Under the pieces are notes generated by a model, which ran no database searches, was not told where the DNA came from, and worked only from the letters and a program-made list of their open reading frames with translations. This document shows, piece by piece, positions 45,140 through 55,825 of a stretch of 64,000 bases of DNA. The DNA comes from Billgrantia desiderata (GTDB lineage Bacteria > Pseudomonadota > Gammaproteobacteria > Pseudomonadales > Halomonadaceae): assembly GCA_011742915.1 (NCBI GenBank), contig JAAQTN010000025.1, positions 1-64,000 on the forward strand. Direction: 5' to 3'. The number at the start of each line of letters is the position of its first letter. Positions within the stretch are counted from its first letter, which is position 1. The position numbers and the translations under genes are program-made.

Positions 45140-45254
45140 TGTCGCTCTGAGGCAACGGCATCCCAAAGCTTGTCTCGAAAAAGCAACATCCTAACTCTTT
45201 GCTTTTAAAAGCCTCTTGTAGCGCTTTGAGAATTGGTGTCGCCAAACGGTGACG
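45140..45254. promoter_or_regulatory. Array of GlrR-like upstream activator sites (TGTC-N10-GACA type)
   Basis: The enterobacterial GlrR (QseF) site is TGTC-N10-GACA. Here TGTC-N10-GACG occurs at 45237-45254 and TGTC-N10-AACA at 45171-45188, each one mismatch from consensus. A weaker TGTC-N10-AACG lies at 45140-45157. They lie about 110-250 bp upstream of the sigma54 promoter, a normal place for enhancer sites. An IHF-like sequence (TAACCTTTTGAAA, about 45329-45341) lies between. Confidence 0.6.
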
Positions 45255-45361
45255 AAACGCAAGCCTGACGGCCCCGTTCTTCCCTGTTTTTCCCACCGCG
45301 CGCTGGCGTGCCAACTTTTTATGAAGTTTAACCTTTTGAAAAATATGGAGTATCGAGTTTC

Positions 45362-45378
45362 TTGGCACGTTACTGGCA
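45362..45378 (+). promoter_or_regulatory. Sigma54 promoter
   Basis: TTGGCACGTTACTGGCA fits the sigma54 consensus TTGGCACG-N4-TTGCA except for one base. The invariant GG (45364-45365) and GC (45376-45377) are exactly 10 bp apart. Transcription should start near 45389. Confidence 0.8.
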
Positions 45379-45388
45379 ATACTTAGGG

Positions 45389-45855
45389 TGAGCAACGAAG
45401 AAGTGATTCAAACGGCTCGAATCACTTCAGATCGTCGAGAGGCTCGGGGAACCACCACCCCCCCATGCCCTGTGCTACCCGGGCATCGAGACGTTCGGCG
45501 TTCGCTCCGCGATGTGTAACTTAGGTTGCGATGAGACGGGTACCGCCGACAGGCAAGGAAAGGTACCAGAAGGGCAAGGATGCCCCGGCATGGATGCCTC
45601 ATCCCCCCTCGGGGGATCGAATTTCGGGTCAGCGTCGGCGAGTTTCTCGCGGCGGTGACGCCAAGGAACGAAGCAGAGCGGCTTACCGCTCGCCCAACCC
45701 GGCAGCTCCTGGTGGCAAAGGCCGGTGCGGGGCTTCGGGGCCCTCGGGCCCGCTGAAAGTGTGGGACATGGCTCGACCAGGCGAACGATGCCCATATTTT
45801 CAACCCCTTCAGTTCCCTGCGTACTTGGGCCGGCACCTGCCGGCCTCTTTTTTTT
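45389..45855 (+). ncRNA. Predicted sigma54-dependent noncoding RNA at the glmY position
   Basis: The stretch from the sigma54 start (about 45389) to a strong terminator (T run to 45855) is about 465 nt. It contains no reading frame that I believe; the longest plus-strand frame runs through the terminator. It is rich in possible hairpins, for example CCCCTCGGGG near 45605, CGCGAGAA-type pairs near 45640 and GGGGCTTCGGGGCCC near 45725. It lies directly upstream of glrK, where enterobacteria encode glmY, itself driven by sigma54 and GlrR. It may be a sRNA or a long attenuated glrK leader. It does not look like RNase P RNA, tmRNA or 6S RNA. The upstream part of the gap (45067-45360) holds the control sites and an argA-proximal hairpin at 45106-45139. 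Confidence 0.6.
45828..45855 (+). terminator. Rho-independent terminator of the predicted ncRNA
   Basis: Stem GGCCGGCA with TGCCGGCC (45828-45845; the inner pair probably opens to give a 4-nt loop), followed by C and eight T. It lies about 64 bp upstream of the glrK start, so it ends a separate upstream transcript. Confidence 0.88.
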
Positions 45856-45918
45856 CGCAGTGACCTGGAACGGGGCGGAAGTCGGGCGCGTAACTCTGTT
45901 ATCCTTCAGGAACGTACC

Positions 45919-47451
45919 ATGGTGGTTTCTTACCCTCTCCTGAATAGAACATTGGTCATGACCAAACGGGTCTCGCGCCGCTGGCGTCCTCGCTCATTGC
46001 TGCAGCTCGTGCTGCTGGCATTCCTGGTGGTGATGCTGCCGCTGGGAGTGCTGATGTACCAGGCTGGACAGGCTCTTTCCGAACTCTCTCATCTGGCCGA
46101 CGTAAGCGCTCGTCAGGCCGTCGAAGAGAGTCGTCGTGCCCGCGTGCTGAGCAACCTCGCCGTGGAAATGGAGCGTAGTGCCCGCCAGTATGCGGTACTG
46201 GAGCAGGAGAGCCTGCTCGAACTCTACGCCGAGCGCCACGCCGAATTCACCGAACTGTTGGCCCAGCAGCGTCGCTTCCTGCCCGGCAACCCCGACGTGC
46301 TGGCGCTGGAAGAACAGCTGCTGCTGCTCTCGCAGCTACCCGAACTGGAACCCGAGGCGCTGGAGGTATGGCTGGCGCTGTTCGTGCCCTTTGCCGAGCA
46401 CACCGAGGCGATGCGGCGTGCCACCAGCCAGCAGATCGATGCCAGCATCGAGATGATCAGCGCCCGGGCCGAGGCGGTGCAGTCGCGCCTGTGGCTGCAG
46501 ACCACGGCGCTGGTATCCGCCAGCCTGCTGCTCATCCTGCTGTTCAGCTGGCTGATCATCCGTCCGGTACGCCAACTCGAGCGGCGCATTCTCAGTATCG
46601 GCAGCGGCGTGGAAACCAACGACCGCGACACCATCCAGGGCCCGGCCGAACTGGTTCAGCTCGGCGACCGGCTCGACTGGCTGTCGACCCGGCTCAGCGA
46701 TCTCGAAGCGCAGAAGCAGCAGTTCCTGCGCCACATGTCTCATGAGCTCAAGACACCGCTGGCCAGCGTGCGCGAAGGCTCGGCGCTGCTGGCCGACGGC
46801 GTGGCGGGTGAGATGACGCCCCGCCAGCGCGAGATCCTGACGCTGATCGATGCCAGCGGCAGCGAGCTGCAGCGGCTGATCGAGCAGCTGCTCGACTACA
46901 ACCTGCTGCAGCACAACCAGCGCGTCACCCTCGAACGGGTGGATCTGGCTACCTTGGTCAAGACCGTTCTGGCCAAGCACCGCCTGGCACTGGAGCACAA
47001 GGGCATGCGGGTGACCGCCTTCGATGGCCCCATGGAGTGGGTGGTGGACCGCACCGCCGTGGGCCGCATTCTCGACAATCTGGTCTCCAACGCCATCGCC
47101 TACGGTGAGGATGGCGGCGACCTGATGATTCGTGCCCACGCCGGGCGCGACCACCTGTTCCTCGACGTGGCCAATACCGGCGAGCCGATTTCCGAGCAGG
47201 ACCGGCCGCTGCTGTTCGAGCCTTTCTATCAAGGCCGCTCACGGCGCAAGGGGCCGCTCAAGGGCTCCGGGATCGGACTCTCGGTGGCGGCAGATTGCGC
47301 GCGCATCCAGAGCGGTGGTCTGGCGCTGGTCGAGGACAGGGAGTTCGACGTATGTTTCCGCCTGACCCTGCCGCGTCAGGCAATCCCACTGACAGAAGAA
47401 AAAACGGAGCCCCTCGTAAGGGGCATAAGCGCAAGGAGCGAGGAACGATGA
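45919..47451 (+). CDS. glrK: Sensor histidine kinase GlrK (QseE)
   Basis: A 510-residue kinase with membrane helices at about 25-48 and 190-215 around a helical periplasmic domain. A HAMP domain is followed by the phospho-acceptor motif HMSHELKTPL near residue 273. The ATP-binding domain has N-box NLVSNAIAYGEDGG, and the G box region GSGIGLSV. It is the partner of GlrR (48081), with the lipoprotein QseG between, as in E. coli. AGGA lies 8 bp upstream of the ATG at 45919; an in-frame ATG at 45958 is weaker. Confidence 0.9.
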   Translation: MVVSYPLLNRTLVMTKRVSRRWRPRSLLQLVLLAFLVVMLPLGVLMYQAGQALSELSHLADVSARQAVEESRRARVLSNLAVEMERSARQYAVLEQESLLELYAERHAEFTELLAQQRRFLPGNPDVLALEEQLLLLSQLPELEPEALEVWLALFVPFAEHTEAMRRATSQQIDASIEMISARAEAVQSRLWLQTTALVSASLLLILLFSWLIIRPVRQLERRILSIGSGVETNDRDTIQGPAELVQLGDRLDWLSTRLSDLEAQKQQFLRHMSHELKTPLASVREGSALLADGVAGEMTPRQREILTLIDASGSELQRLIEQLLDYNLLQHNQRVTLERVDLATLVKTVLAKHRLALEHKGMRVTAFDGPMEWVVDRTAVGRILDNLVSNAIAYGEDGGDLMIRAHAGRDHLFLDVANTGEPISEQDRPLLFEPFYQGRSRRKGPLKGSGIGLSVAADCARIQSGGLALVEDREFDVCFRLTLPRQAIPLTEEKTEPLVRGISARSEER

Positions 47452-48047
47452 AGGGCATAGAAACCTTCGGTAATAGAGAGCCACATGTAAGAGCCACGCA
47501 GGTGAAAAAGCTGTTCGCGATGGGCGGCCTGGCGGCCCTGCTGGGCGGCTGCGAACTGCTGCCCGAACACGCCATGCTGGGCACGGAACCGGAAGAGTCG
47601 CCGGAAACGGTGGCATGCACCGCAGAGCCCACCTTTGCCGACGAGGCCTGCCTGCTGCACAACTGGGTGGCCTTCGGTCTGACATCGCAACGCGGCGATG
47701 GAGAGTGGCGTCGCCAGGCCCTGATGGATATCGAAGCCGCCGCGGGCAGAAGCGAGGCCGAACGAGAGCTGGCGCGTGCCGTGGCCCTGGCCTGGGGCAG
47801 CGAGCGCGAGTGGCGCGAGGCGGCAACGATCTATCAGGAATACACGGCTGCCGCACCGGAAGACCTGCAACCGCTGCTGCGCTACTGGCGCAACGAGCTC
47901 GAGGGTCGACGTTCGCTGGCCGGCCACAGGGACAACGCCCGGGGGCAGCTGGCGAACCTGCAACGCGAGAATGCCGAGCTCTCCGAGAAGCTCGAGGCGC
48001 TCACTGCCATCGAGCAGAACATGAACTTGAGACAACAATCGCCCTGA
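47448..48047 (+). CDS. qseG: QseG-like outer-membrane lipoprotein
   Basis: A 199-residue predicted lipoprotein. The lipobox is LLGGC with C35 after a basic n-region (QVKKLF). The mature part has Cys residues and a TPR-like helical stretch, then a C-terminal coiled coil (about 165-195). It lies between glrK and glrR, and its ATG overlaps the glrK stop (ATGA). In E. coli QseG interacts with QseE (GlrK). Confidence 0.82.
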   Translation: MKGIETFGNREPHVRATQVKKLFAMGGLAALLGGCELLPEHAMLGTEPEESPETVACTAEPTFADEACLLHNWVAFGLTSQRGDGEWRRQALMDIEAAAGRSEAERELARAVALAWGSEREWREAATIYQEYTAAAPEDLQPLLRYWRNELEGRRSLAGHRDNARGQLANLQRENAELSEKLEALTAIEQNMNLRQQSP

Positions 48048-48080
48048 ACGCTTTTTGGGGCGATAAGGGAGACAGACGTG

Positions 48081-49496
<1,416 letters not shown>

Positions 49497-49546
49497 AGCC
49501 GGCCTCGCTAGCTGAACGCGATACCTGACTTCGATACTTGAAATAG

Positions 49547-49577
49547 AGCGCCCGACGCCTGCCGCGTCGGGCGCTTT
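49547..49577. terminator. Terminator between glrR and xseA (both strands)
   Basis: A 12-bp perfect stem (49547-49558 with 49564-49575) followed by TTT on plus and by a short A-T stretch on minus. It lies between the converging genes glrR (stop 49496) and xseA (stop 49606). Confidence 0.8.
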
Positions 49578-49605
49578 CGTCAGCTTCTTTCGTCAGCGCT
49601 TTTCT

Positions 49606-50946
49606 TCACTCCAGGCGCCGCTTCACTTCCACCTGCAAGCGCCCTTCGCCGAGCCGCGCGGTCAGCGCTTGGCCGGGCTGGGTATCGCCGGCCCGCCGCA
49701 CCACCTGGCCCTGCTCGTCCTGCAAAATGGCGTAGCCGCGCCCCAGCACCGCCAGCGGGCTGACCGCCTGCAGCTGGCGCGCCAGGCCGACCAGACGCTC
49801 GCGCTGGCGTGCCACTTCCCGCTGCATGGCCTGCTCGAGCCGTGCCTGGGCACGGCCCAGGCGCTGCTCGGCGCGTGCCAGCTCACGCTGAGGGTGGCAG
49901 GCGCTGAGCCGTCGTTGCAGATGGGCCAACTGACGGCGCTCGGTGGCCAGGCGAACCTGCAACGCGCGCCGCAGGCGGGCATCCAGCTCGATCAGCGTGC
50001 GCCGCTTCTGGCCCAGCACCTCGCCGGGGTGGCGCAGGCGGGCGCGCAGATGGTCGAGGCGCTGGCCTTCCCGCTCCAGCCGCGTCTGCATGCCGCGCAC
50101 TAGCTGGCGCTCCAGCCCGGCCAGGCGACGCATCAGCTCGCGGCGGTCCGGCACCAGCATCTCGGCGGCGGCGGAAGGGGTGGGGGCGCGCACGTCGGCG
50201 GCCAGATCCGAGAGCGTGGTGTCGACCTCGTGACCCACCGCCGACATCACCGGCAGGCGCGAATGGAAGATCGCCCGCGCCAGGTGCTCGTCGTTGAACG
50301 CCCACAGATCCTCCAGGCTGCCGCCGCCACGGGTGATCAGGATGACGTCGCGGTTCGGGTCCAGCGCCTGCTGGCGATTGAGCAGCCCCAGAGCGGCGAT
50401 CAGCGCCGGCGCTGCCTCGCGGCCCTGTACCGGCACCGCAATCAAGGTGACCTTGGCCTGCGGCCAGCGGGCCTGGAGCACCGCCAGCACGTCGCGGATG
50501 GCGGCGCCGCTGGGCGAGGTCAGCACCAGCAGGTGCCGCGGCGGGCAGGGCAGGGGGCGGGCATTGGCGAACACCCCTTCGGCGGCCAAGCGCTGCTTGA
50601 GCCGCTCCAGGGCCAGCAACAGCTCGCCTTCGCCGGCCTGCTGTACCGCTTCGGCGATCAATTGATAGTCTCCGCGGGGCTCGAACAGCGACACCCGACC
50701 GCGTACCCGCACCCTGTCGCCGTCGCGCATGGGGGCGGCGACGAAGCGGGCGCGGTTGCGGAACAGCGCGCAGCGCAGCTGGGCCGAGCTATCCTTGAGG
50801 GTGAAGTAGACATGCCCCGAGGCCGGGCGCGAGACCCCGGAAAGCTCACCCTCGACCCACACCTCGCCGATGCCCTGCTCGAGCAGCGCGCGAGCGCGTC
50901 GGTTCACTTCGCTGACGGAAAGGGCGCTATCGGTGGGCGGGGGCAT
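49606..50946 (-). CDS. xseA: Exodeoxyribonuclease VII large subunit
   Basis: A 446-residue XseA. The N-terminal OB fold (about 10-105) has VWVEGELSG and HVYFTLKD. The catalytic domain has TSPSGAAIRDVL and ITRGGGSLEDLWAFN. A long helical tail (about 270-420) follows. It degrades single-stranded DNA with the small subunit XseB, whose gene is not in this window. Confidence 0.94.
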   Translation of the reverse strand: MPPPTDSALSVSEVNRRARALLEQGIGEVWVEGELSGVSRPASGHVYFTLKDSSAQLRCALFRNRARFVAAPMRDGDRVRVRGRVSLFEPRGDYQLIAEAVQQAGEGELLLALERLKQRLAAEGVFANARPLPCPPRHLLVLTSPSGAAIRDVLAVLQARWPQAKVTLIAVPVQGREAAPALIAALGLLNRQQALDPNRDVILITRGGGSLEDLWAFNDEHLARAIFHSRLPVMSAVGHEVDTTLSDLAADVRAPTPSAAAEMLVPDRRELMRRLAGLERQLVRGMQTRLEREGQRLDHLRARLRHPGEVLGQKRRTLIELDARLRRALQVRLATERRQLAHLQRRLSACHPQRELARAEQRLGRAQARLEQAMQREVARQRERLVGLARQLQAVSPLAVLGRGYAILQDEQGQVVRRAGDTQPGQALTARLGEGRLQVEVKRRLE

Positions 50947-51040
50947 GAGCCGGCGTTTCCTGAGCCAATGGATGAACCACCAAGGCTAGCACGCTGCCGC
51001 CGCGTTGGCATGGCTGGGAAGCTGCACACGAACGCACACG

Positions 51041-51066
51041 AAAAAGCGCCGGGACAAGCCCGGCGC
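51041..51066 (-). terminator. Rho-independent terminator of the PRC-barrel gene
   Basis: Stem GCGCCGGG with CCCGGCGC (51046-51066). On the minus strand it is followed by CTTTTTCG. It lies about 60 bp past the stop at 51125. Confidence 0.8.
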
Positions 51067-51124
51067 AAGTAACGTCATGGGAGGGGTACTTCTTTCAAAC
51101 AAGACGTGATCGAGCAACGACGTA

Positions 51125-51754
51125 TCAATCGAAATCGTCGACGACGTCCTCGTCGGTGTATTCGGCATCGTCGTCGCCGTTGTCGTTCACGCCATCGGTG
51201 GCGCCCACGGTGTCGCCGTCGGCTTCGCCGTCACGGAAGGCCGTGCCGCCATCGTCGCCCACGGCGCCGGTGCCGGTCGTACCGGTGGTCTGCCACACGC
51301 CTTCCTGGTCGCCACGCTCCTGGGTCCGACGATCCTGTTCGTCACCGAACCACTGCTCGTCATACTCGGGGAAGTTCTCGAGCTCGTCCTCGGTGGCGTC
51401 GACCAGAATGCGATGAGTCACACCGTCCTGATCGAAGATGCCGTCGTCGTTGCGCTCGGTTTCCATGGTGAAGTGTTCGATACCGACCACCACGTCGTCG
51501 CCGCCCATGCCCCACAGGCCACCGGCGTTCACGACCAGAGCGCTGACCTGACCGTCGTCATCCAGCAGGATGTTCTCGACGTTACCGACTTCTTCGTCGG
51601 GGTCATCGGCGTGATAGACATCGGCACCGATGATGTCATTGGCGGAATAGAGGCCCTGTGCCGCTTGCGGGTCGTCCTGTGCAACGGCCTGAGTTCCGAA
51701 GGCGAGGCCACCGGCGATGGCCGCTACTGCAATAGTCAGTGCACGCTTCTGCAT
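51125..51754 (-). CDS. Periplasmic PRC-barrel domain protein
   Basis: A 209-residue exported protein with a signal peptide cleaved after AVAQ (about 26) and one PRC-barrel domain (about 30-100, LYSANDIIGADVYHADDPDEEVGNV split over two strands). A very acidic Asp/Glu-rich C-terminal half (about 105-209) follows. Such acidity is typical of extracytoplasmic proteins of halophiles. The function is unknown, perhaps general stress, given the csbD gene 57 bp upstream on the same strand. Confidence 0.85.
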   Translation of the reverse strand: MQKRALTIAVAAIAGGLAFGTQAVAQDDPQAAQGLYSANDIIGADVYHADDPDEEVGNVENILLDDDGQVSALVVNAGGLWGMGGDDVVVGIEHFTMETERNDDGIFDQDGVTHRILVDATEDELENFPEYDEQWFGDEQDRRTQERGDQEGVWQTTGTTGTGAVGDDGGTAFRDGEADGDTVGATDGVNDNGDDDAEYTDEDVVDDFD

Positions 51755-51811
51755 TTTTACTCTCCTTGACCTGTCCTTAGACCTTGGATGGTTTGCATCG
51801 CTGGGAACCCG

Positions 51812-52009
51812 TTACAGGTTCCGTGCCCAGTCGTCGACCTGGCGTTCCGCTTCCTCGCGTTCCAGGCCATAACGCTTCTGGATCTTGCCGATCAGTTCAT
51901 CCTTCTTGCCGCCGACTTGATCCAGCTCATCGTCGGTAAGCTCGCCCCAGCTGGTGCGGGCCTTACCTTTCACTTCCTTCCACTTGCCTTCGATCTGATC
52001 CCAGTTCAT
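51812..52009 (-). CDS. CsbD family stress protein
   Basis: A 65-residue CsbD-like protein with the family core MNWDQIEGKWKEVKGK, WGELTDDEL and GKKDELIGKIQ. CsbD proteins are general-stress proteins of unknown action. GGAGTGA lies upstream of the ATG. It may be co-transcribed with the PRC-barrel gene. The interval 52010-52260 upstream holds the guaB promoter and little else. Confidence 0.9.
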   Translation of the reverse strand: MNWDQIEGKWKEVKGKARTSWGELTDDELDQVGGKKDELIGKIQKRYGLEREEAERQVDDWARNL

Positions 52010-52180
52010 CTTCCGTCACTCCTTTCCTTGAGTGGACCCGTCGTGCACTTTTCAACCTAGATCACGTTCTTGCCGCTGTAAGTCAGAGTCGGTGTCGGAC
52101 TGTTTCGAAGCGTAATTAGGAAAGGGCGATGGGCGGGGCGATGAGGGCTGGGTGACAGCCTGCCGAAGGCCGCACTCGCA

Positions 52181-53730
<1,550 letters not shown>

Positions 53731-53753
53731 CCGCCAGCTCGAAAGAAACAAAC

Positions 53754-53779
53754 GCGGCGGGTATCTCCCGCCGCACGCT
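53754..53779 (+). terminator. Hairpin between guaB and guaA
   Basis: Stem GCGGCGGG with CCCGCCGC (53754-53774) followed by ACGCTTTT. It may end part of the guaB transcripts ahead of guaA. Confidence 0.55.
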
Positions 53780-53834
53780 TTTCAGACGCCTTGCCCTTGG
53801 CCCGCCGCCATACGCTGCCAGTAGAGACGACCCG

Positions 53835-55409
53835 ATGACCGACATTCACGCCCACAAGATCCTCATCCTCGACTTCGGCTCCCAGTACACCCAGCTGATC
53901 GCCCGCCGCGTGCGCGAGATTGGCGTGTACTCCGAAGTGCGCGCCTTCGACATCACCGAGGAAGAGATCCGCGAATACGCCCCCAACGGCATCATCCTCT
54001 CCGGCGGCCCGGAATCCACCGTGGCCTCCGGCTCGCCCCGCGCGCCCGAGTGCGTGTTCGAGATGGGCCTGCCGGTGCTGGGCATCTGCTACGGCATGCA
54101 GACCATGGCGGTGCAGCTCGGCGGTGCCGTGGAAGGCTCCGACAAGCAGGAGTTCGGCTACGCCCAGGTCAAGATCGACAGCGACGACGACCTGTTCCGC
54201 GACATCAAGGACCACGTGGACCACGACGGCAAGGCGCTGCTTGACGTGTGGATGAGCCACGGCGACAAGGTGGCCCGCGCCCCTGAACAGTTCACCGTGA
54301 CCGCCTCCACCCCCAGCTGCCCCATCGCCGCCATGACCTGGCCCGAGAAGCGCTTCTACGCCGTGCAGTTCCACCCCGAGGTGACCCACACCCTGCAAGG
54401 CATGCGCATCCTCGAGCACTTCGTGGTGGGCGTATGCGGCGCCGAAAAGCTGTGGACCCCGGCGCGCATCATCGAAGACCAGATCGCCCGCGTGCGCGAC
54501 CAGGTAGGCGACCGCCACGTGCTGCTCGGTCTCTCCGGCGGCGTGGACTCCTCGGTGGTGGCCGCACTGTTGCACAAGGCCATCGGCGACCAGCTCACCT
54601 GCGTATTCGTCGACAACGGCCTGCTGCGCAAGAACGAAGGCGACCAGGTGATGGAAACCTTCGCCCGCCACATGGGCGTGAAGGTGATCCGCGTGGACGC
54701 CGAAGAACTGTTCCTCTCCAAGCTGAAAGGGGAGAACGACCCGGAAGCCAAGCGCAAGATCATCGGCAACACCTTCATCGACGTGTTCGATGAAGAGGCC
54801 AGCAAGATCGAAGGCGTCGACTTCCTGGCCCAGGGCACCATCTACCCCGACGTGATCGAATCCGCCGCCAGCAAGACCGGCAAGGCCCACGTGATCAAGT
54901 CGCACCACAACGTCGGCGGCCTGCCGGAGACCATGAAGCTGCAGCTGGTCGAACCGCTGCGCGAACTGTTCAAGGACGAAGTGCGCAAGCTCGGCCTGGA
55001 ACTCGGCCTGCCCTACGACATGGTGTATCGCCACCCCTTCCCGGGGCCGGGCCTGGGCGTGCGCATTCTCGGCGAAGTGAAGAAGGAGTACGCCGACATC
55101 CTGCGCGAAGCAGACGCCATCTTCATCGAGGAACTGCACAACGCCGACTGGTACCACAAGACCAGCCAGGCCTTCGCCGTGTTCCTGCCGGTCAAGTCAG
55201 TCGGCGTGGTCGGCGACGGCCGCCGCTACGAATGGGTCATCGCCCTGCGCGCCGTGGAAACCATCGACTTCATGACCGCACGCTGGGCCCACCTGCCGTA
55301 TGAGCTGCTGGAGAAAGTCTCCAACCGCATCATCAACGAGATCCGCGGCGTCTCCCGCGTGACGTATGACGTCAGCAGCAAGCCGCCCGCGACCATCGAG
55401 TGGGAGTGA
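53835..55409 (+). CDS. guaA: GMP synthase (glutamine-hydrolysing)
   Basis: A 524-residue GuaA. It has a class-I glutamine amidotransferase domain (GICYGMQ with the active Cys, and the FHPEV His), an ATP pyrophosphatase domain with the SGGVDSSV P-loop near 237, and a C-terminal dimerisation domain ending [13 protein letters not shown]. It makes GMP from XMP. Its 3' end is a common integration site for genomic islands, and the base composition changes just after it. Confidence 0.96.
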   Translation: MTDIHAHKILILDFGSQYTQLIARRVREIGVYSEVRAFDITEEEIREYAPNGIILSGGPESTVASGSPRAPECVFEMGLPVLGICYGMQTMAVQLGGAVEGSDKQEFGYAQVKIDSDDDLFRDIKDHVDHDGKALLDVWMSHGDKVARAPEQFTVTASTPSCPIAAMTWPEKRFYAVQFHPEVTHTLQGMRILEHFVVGVCGAEKLWTPARIIEDQIARVRDQVGDRHVLLGLSGGVDSSVVAALLHKAIGDQLTCVFVDNGLLRKNEGDQVMETFARHMGVKVIRVDAEELFLSKLKGENDPEAKRKIIGNTFIDVFDEEASKIEGVDFLAQGTIYPDVIESAASKTGKAHVIKSHHNVGGLPETMKLQLVEPLRELFKDEVRKLGLELGLPYDMVYRHPFPGPGLGVRILGEVKKEYADILREADAIFIEELHNADWYHKTSQAFAVFLPVKSVGVVGDGRRYEWVIALRAVETIDFMTARWAHLPYELLEKVSNRIINEIRGVSRVTYDVSSKPPATIEWE

Positions 55410-55455
55410 GGCGCTCCTAGGCAAAACGCCTGACACGGCTAAGCTGACCGAGATC

Positions 55456-55495
55456 AAGGGCTTACCAAAGGGTAGGCCCTTATTGTTGATTTTCT
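55456..55495 (+). terminator. Terminator-like hairpin after guaA
   Basis: An 11-bp stem with one mismatch (55456-55466 with 55471-55481), followed by the T-rich ATTGTTGATTTTC. It lies about 47 bp past the guaA stop. The rest of 55496-55730 shows nothing I can assign. Confidence 0.6.
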
Positions 55496-55730
55496 TTACA
55501 AGCTTAGCTTTACTATCAGAGGGCCTTTCGGAGGCTAATGGATTGGCTAGTAAGGTTCGACGTCGCAGGGAAATGATGTCATCCCGGGCGGTAGTGTGGC
55601 TTTGATTCAATATTCAACCTTTTTGAAGAGCTCCTTTGTCCTTGGTAAATTCGTCGCGTAGCGCTCTGCTTCCGAGTGAAAATGTGACCCAATGTTGCAT
55701 CGACGATTGCAGGAGCCAACTTTAGGTCTC

Positions 55731-55825
55731 GACAAGCGTAGGCGGCCATGAGGCGACCGCCGGGGATTCGATCAGACCAAGTATCGTCAGCGTATGTGAT
55801 CGAACGCTGCTTTGGCTGGCTTAAA
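55731..55825 (+). pseudogene. Decayed IS5-family transposase, C-terminal part (left fragment)
   Basis: Read with one frameshift, this encodes RRGFDQTKYRQRNVIERCFGWLK. That contains the exact DDE transposase signature Y-(2)-R-(3)-E-(6)-K of IS4/IS5-type enzymes. One base is missing between YRQR and NVIE (about 55790), and an in-frame stop occurs before GDRRGF. The fragment ends at the TTAAA where the IS1380 element was inserted. It is a dead remnant older than that insertion. Confidence 0.7.

Noticed and set aside
45389..45855. RNase P RNA, tmRNA, 6S or SRP RNA
   Set aside because: None of the conserved cores that I know (for example the GAGGAAAGTCCG core of RNase P or a tRNA-like end) is present.
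45531..45863. 110-residue plus-strand frame in the argA-glrK gap
   Set aside because: It runs through the terminator hairpin and T run, has no ribosome-binding site and has low-complexity Arg/Pro/Gly composition. The region fits a noncoding RNA better.
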